Positions 59,030 to 64,000 of a stretch of DNA of 64,000 bases are shown in pieces. The stretch lies in assembly GCF_018812025.1 (NCBI RefSeq), contig NC_063054.1, positions 31,190,418-31,254,417 of the forward strand. The letters run 5' to 3'. The notes beneath the pieces were generated by a model. The model worked only from the letters and a program-made list of their open reading frames with translations, was not told the origin of the DNA and did no database searches. Each line of letters begins with the position of its first letter. Position 1 is the first letter of the stretch. The DNA is from Megalobrama amblycephala. Taxonomy: Eukaryota; Chordata; Actinopteri; Cypriniformes; Xenocyprididae. A program made the position numbers and the translations under genes.

Positions 59030-60480
59030 CCAGCCTGGTCTCATTGTTAATACGTAGGTATTAATACGTAACTTTCAAAGACATAAAACGTACATTTTTG
59101 TACGTTTGGATAGGTGCTGAAACTTACAACATGGACGTATTGGCAGCATTTAAACGTGGCATTATTACATGTTTACAGCGAAAAATGTAAAATATTTACG
59201 AATCTTTTTAATGCTATAAAGATATATGTATAATTTCCCTTTTATCATTTTATAGGTAAATGTAAGATCCCTAAACCACACCCTGAACCTAAACATACCC
59301 ATTTTATACAGAATATTAAAAGATTAAAACATAATGTACAGAATGTGTAGGAAAATGACCATTTTAGTAACAATATAGCATTAAAACGATATTTTGAGCC
59401 ATTAATCCTACACCTACCCCTAAACCTACCCATTTCTTAAAACTACGTACTATTATAAATAAAAGAATAACAGAAAATGTAATCACAATAATTTATTTAT
59501 TGCAAAAAAGCTTCTGTCTGTGAAGCACAACCTGATATTGCTGAGTTCAGCATGTTCCTGGGTCAACATCTTTGTTGACACTGGAACAACATTCAAATCA
59601 ACCAATCAGATTTGAGGGACAAGTTTACAGATTATGTCAAGTTTAGGCTTAAAATCATGAATTGATGCTTCTACATCAGTGTTATTCATCTATCATTTCC
59701 ATCTGATTTTTGGGATAACATATGGGTAGGGTTAGGTTTAGGGGTAGGAATAGGGTTAAGACTTAATTTTCAGACTAGAATGTTGTTCCAGGATCAACAA
59801 GATATGTTGACCTAGGAACGCATCAAACTCAGCAATATCCGGACGTGTGTCCGTGAAGGCGCACACTCATTTCAAATGCCAATTGACTAAAACATGGCGC
59901 AATCTGTGACGAAGCAGGTGAGAGCTAATGAGCATTCGATATCAGTGCTGTAAACCATGTCGTAACGCTTTTCTATGGCGCAACTTTCAAATTTGAATCA
60001 TTATGTGCGTGGGCTTTGACCGTGACGGTCAAGAAATGAGAAATGTGAGAATGAAATGAAGAATGGAAGGGCTGAATTTAGATCTTGTAAACATATAGAT
60101 TCTAAAGATTCGGAGTACAGCGAACAAATAAAACTGATGTGATTTTTGAATTTATGTTGTATTTGGTGTAACGTTATCTCATGGTTGTATTGTCATTCGC
60201 TGCATAGGAGAAAACGCATTTTGTGTCTCACAGCAAACAAACTAAATATTACAAAATGGTTAAACAATTACAGAAATATTATATATATACATGGGAATTC
60301 ATACACATTCACACTTGAATACGTAAAAAATTTACATTTTACGTTTTATTGCTGTCAATACGTATGTATTTTACGTTTTAGTGCTATAAATATGTCAATA
60401 TTGTACGTTTTTGTAAGTAACTAAGAAAATAAGTAAATGTACACGTAAAAATACACATGTATTCTCATGAGATCACGTTG
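59030..60480. mobile_element. Composite repeat flanked by direct repeats
   Basis: Begins CCTGGTCTCATTGTTAATAC and ends TCTCATGAGATCACG. Both ends are rich in TACGT-type palindromic blocks (AAACGTACATTTTTGTACGT; AATATTGTACGTTTTTGTAA). Nested in it is a palindromic element at 59540-59850 whose arms are CAGCATGTTCCTGGGTCAAC and its complement near 59770-59830. Flanking DNA on both sides shares TTATTGCTTGTCTGGGACTG. Confidence 0.6.
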
Positions 60481-60671
60481 GCATTTCTTATTGCATGGAA
60501 TGGGTATTTTATTGCTTGTCTGGGACTGATATCAGTTGGAGTATAAGTAATGATTTTATTTTATTAATAATAATAATAGTACATTTTATTTATAGAGTGT
60601 TGTTTTATTTTTTATTTTATTATTATATATTTTTTTGTTGATATTAATTGTGTGTATTTTGGCGCTGTAAG

Positions 60672-60730
60672 TTTTATTTTATTTTATTTTATTTTATTTT
60701 ATTTTATTTTATTTTATTTTATTTTATTTT
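60672..60730. repeat. (ATTTT)n microsatellite
   Basis: About 12 uninterrupted ATTTT units. Confidence 0.95.
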
Positions 60731-61395
60731 GTCTGTATTAGTTGTGTGTATGCAATTCATTTTAGTAATCTTTACAATTAAAAAAATATCTTTCAAAACA
60801 TTTCCTCAGTAAAACCGGGGCTAGTTTTCAGTTTTTGCCAGATACATTTCATTGAACATAACTTGTGACAACATAACCTTTTGTGACAACATGCCCTATT
60901 GCAAGGTTTTATTGTATTTACTTGTTACCCAACAACTATAGCAAATTTTTTTTTTTCAGGATTAAATTTATATATAACAAAATTCTAATGTATCGACTCT
61001 TGATTCAAAACCTCATAGATACTGATATAGTTTGTGACAACTAGCCCCTTTCTCCCCTATATGAAAGTATATAATCAAAGAGAGTTGTAATTTCCATTTG
61101 CACTTGGTGTAAATAGACACCAATATAAAATCTTGCAATATATCTGTGGTATTTAAATAATGTGTAATAGATGTCACACAGATGACTTCAGACAGGCAGA
61201 AGGGTCTATTTTAGCCTTCTAGAAACAGTCTTGTTGATTGAAGTACATCTCCCCATCATTAAAGGAGGAGAATGAAACTCATTACAACAGATGGATTTAA
61301 AGTCCTTTTAGTGGCACAGCAGCATTACGCCTTCACCACAAGTAATCTCTCTTTTGTATTTCTCTCAAAAGCCGTATTACAGAATGTAATTTACC
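60731..61395. other. clvs2 intron or downstream DNA, nothing recognised
   Basis: Non-coding AT-rich sequence with no identifiable element. Confidence 0.4.
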
Positions 61396-61635
61396 TTAAA
61401 GGGATAGTTCACCCAAAACTACAATTTTGTCATCATTTACGCACCCTCATGTCATTTCAAACCTTTCGCTCTTCTGTTGAACACATACAAAAATGTGTTG
61501 TTTGGGCCCCATTTAGTTTTGAAGTATCTTCTTTAGTGTTCAACAGAAGAAAGAACGTCCTATATAGGTTTGGAACAGCATGAGGGTGTGTAAATAATGA
61601 TGGAATTTTCATTTTTGGGTGATCTACCCTTTTAA
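61396..61635. mobile_element. TTAA-flanked MITE, complete
   Basis: TTAAAGGGATAGTTCACCCA at the left and TTGGGTGATCTACCCTTTTAA at the right. 240 bp, folding back over its full length. Confidence 0.88.
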
Positions 61636-63651
61636 ATTCTTCTCAGTTTGCACTCTCCAATCCAAAGACATCTGATTCAAGTTTTCTTTGTTTGAACAGC
61701 TATGTGGTCAGGGGCAGGGCATGAGATTTGTGCAATATTTATAGTGCCCAGCAGTCTTTGTCCCATAAGCAAACACAGGAAAGTGTGATCAAGGCCTTTC
61801 TCAGTCTCTGTTTAATCAACAGAGCAACTTGCACATGGAATGGGTTTGCATCCCTTACGTCAGACCGGCTCATCTGGATGCTAAGATCCGCTGCCTCCCG
61901 GAAAGCAAAGAGCTTCTACGCGTCTTGCTTATCTGGGAAACAGCACTAGACATATCTGGGCCTGCAGGACTAGAGTTAGACTAATTGTTTTGCTCTCTGC
62001 AAAGTGGCACAGTTATGGTCGCGCTCTGTTTATCGCACTATAACGGGACTGTTCTGATCTGTAGCAGAGCTGACAGCTAGTGAGTAGCGCTTCGTCTTTG
62101 TGTTACCGGCCTTGCGTTGCTACGCTCAGTGGGCTGGATCTGGCAGGTGTAGATAAAATGTCTCCTGTAGAGCTCCAATTATTGACGTAAGCAATGGCAT
62201 GTGTCAGAGCGAGAAGCTTCGTATTGCTGGTTTGCTCGGTTATGGTTAATTTGTCTTAATTTTAGATAAAGTGTTGCTAACGGGATGCTAACTGTTTGTA
62301 AAAGTGAGCTATTCTTGATCAGAATAGGCCAGAATGTGGACCACACTTTATGCTGATAGAAAAAAAAAGTCTATTTGTATTTTGGGCTCTCTTCTAAAGG
62401 CTCTTAGAAATCATGTTTCTTATCCAGGAATCCTGTCACTATAACTAGGACAGCTCACTGACTCTGACTGATATGGTATGTATTATTTGGTAAGGGGACC
62501 ATGATAAAATACTAGCTTTTCCTCAAGCTATGTCTTTCAAAAGGACTCCAGCAAATGGATTTTTTTTTTTTTTTTCTTCCCCCCCAGTTATTTTGCTGGA
62601 GTTCAGTCGTGCATCATCAGTGGCTCCAAGAAAAGAGAGGGATGTTTCATGTCAAGCCACTGAAACAAAATGCACAGATGAAATCAGCGGTCCATCAACT
62701 TATAAAGAGACTAAAAACAACTCCATAAAGCTCTAAGCAAAGCCGTTCTTTGATAAACTGTAATTTAGTGGCGCTGTTTAAAACCGGTAATTATTTAACA
62801 TTGCAGATTGATGTTTTAAATGGTTCCTGATTTCACGATGAGGCACTTTTAAGAGCAATTATCCTGTGGCTTTACTCCTTTCTAGTCAATCTGACCTGCT
62901 GCCAGAATCTATGTTAGCTGCTTGATGGATTTGTATTCAAGCTAATACAAGAAAACTAAAGCCTTTTTCAACAATCCATTTGAGTGCATCACTTGACCAA
63001 AACAGGAGAATGCATAAACCCATATCACTCCCAAAGAGTCTTTTATGTTTTTAAGTAGTTTATTTAAAATATTTTTTTGTGTGTTTTCTGCTCTTCCATG
63101 TGGCTTCAGTTACTTTATTTAATGTTTTGTCACTGGTTCAGTGTAGCATGGTTTCGCTCATGAATATTAATTATATGTTTAATTGATTTGCTTATAGGTG
63201 GAACTTGGTGAGTGATCTTGAAGCCATTGTTTTAAATGGATTGTTAACTCAAAACTGAACCATTTTTACCATTTACTCACCTTAGTGTTTTTCTAAGGGC
63301 CCTGATACACCAAGTCGCCCATTGGCCACAGTCGGGCCTTCATTCAGTGTCAGCCGGCCCAGTTTTTGCGGTTTGTTCCACACCATCGGCACTAGTTGAA
63401 CATCGTCAGGGGTATTTTGGCTGATTGAGCATGTTGAATTGGCACATAGCCCCTTTCAAGGAAAGTCTGTTCATTCGGTGGCCATATTTGCAATGCCTTT
63501 GGGCAGCTATTTTTGGGCATCCAAGACCAAGTCCTATCCATTTGAATGGGGGAATCCTGAAATCTCAAAAACTGCTAGGCAAACTCACTATTAAATAACA
63601 TATTTCAAATCAGCAACAAAATCTGACATGAACTGTCCCATAAATGTTTCT
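61636..63651. other. Non-coding DNA near the window end
   Basis: No gene recognised. 63231-63290 is a decayed TTAAATGGATTGTTAACTCA MITE end, and 63297-63420 (GGGCCCTGATACACCAAGTC) looks like the start of another dispersed element. Confidence 0.4.
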
Positions 63652-64000
63652 TAAAGGGTTAGTTCACCCAAAAATGAAAATTCTGTCATTTATTACTTAC
63701 CCTCATGCCGTTCCACACCTGTAAAACCTTTGTTAATCTTCGGAACACAAATTAAGATATTTTAGTTGAAATCCGATGGCTCCGTGAGGCCTCCATAGGG
63801 AGCAATGACACTTCCTCTCTCAAGATCCATAAAGGTACTAAAAACATATTTAAATCGGTTCATGTGAGTACAGTGGTTCAATATTAATATTATAAAGCGA
63901 CAAGAATATTTTTGGTGCGCCAAAAAAAACTAAATAACGACTTATTTAGTGATGGCCGATTTCAAAACACTACTTCAGGAAGAATCGGAGCACAAATGAA
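63652..64000. mobile_element. TTAA-type MITE, cut by the window end
   Basis: TTAAAGGGTTAGTTCACCCA followed by the same internal sequence as 9396-9780, nearly base for base (CTCATGCCGTTCCACACC; CGACTTATTTAGTGATGGCC). The right half lies outside the window. Confidence 0.88.

Overview
This window is vertebrate DNA, almost certainly from a cyprinid fish (carp, goldfish or zebrafish relatives). It has introns with GT-AG sites, AATAAA poly(A) signals, AT-rich intergenic DNA and no bacterial-style gene packing. It is full of repeats typical of cyprinid genomes: TTAA-flanked palindromic MITEs whose ends read AGTTCACCCAAAAATGAAAA, Tc1-like transposons, a tRNA-derived SINE, and long (TA)n tracts. No CRISPR array, operon, phage or bacterial gene is present.

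Four protein-coding genes lie on the + strand in the order pkib - fabp7 - smpdl3a - clvs2, the same order and orientation as on human 6q22. (1) pkib, 11116-15182, two coding exons, 76 aa: a PKA inhibitor with pseudosubstrate and nuclear export signal. (2) fabp7, 16699-17751, four exons of 73/173/102/51 bp, 132 aa: brain fatty acid-binding protein, with a recognisable CCAAT/TATA promoter. (3) smpdl3a, 18287-29474, eight coding exons, 446 aa: a secreted acid-sphingomyelinase-like phosphodiesterase starting only about 340 bp after the fabp7 poly(A) signal. (4) clvs2, 49923-54774, first two coding exons (188 codons) of clavesin 2; the rest lies beyond the window. The genes share synteny, not a pathway.

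Mobile DNA: 1-11000 holds MITEs, a Tc1 element nested inside a MITE, a 76-bp minisatellite and a CTTAGCAACC-type repeat array. smpdl3a intron 3 carries a 4.5-kb LTR retrotransposon (20984-25520) with 386-bp LTRs differing at two positions and a 5-bp target duplication. It has no visible protease, reverse transcriptase or integrase. Its whole interior is one 1244-codon ORF made mostly of three tandem arrays, one of them 25 apparently identical 27-bp units. This is the most unusual object in the window. Downstream of smpdl3a lie a ~3.1-kb satellite with higher-order structure (31045-34200), a tRNA-derived SINE, a broken minus-strand LINE holding two MITEs and an inverted duplication (39850-42350), and the second of two ~930-bp palindromic TA-flanked elements (first copy in the pkib intron). 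clvs2 intron 1 contains a palindromic MITE and a second broken Tc1 element ending 61 bp before the next exon. From 54775 to the end I see repeats only.
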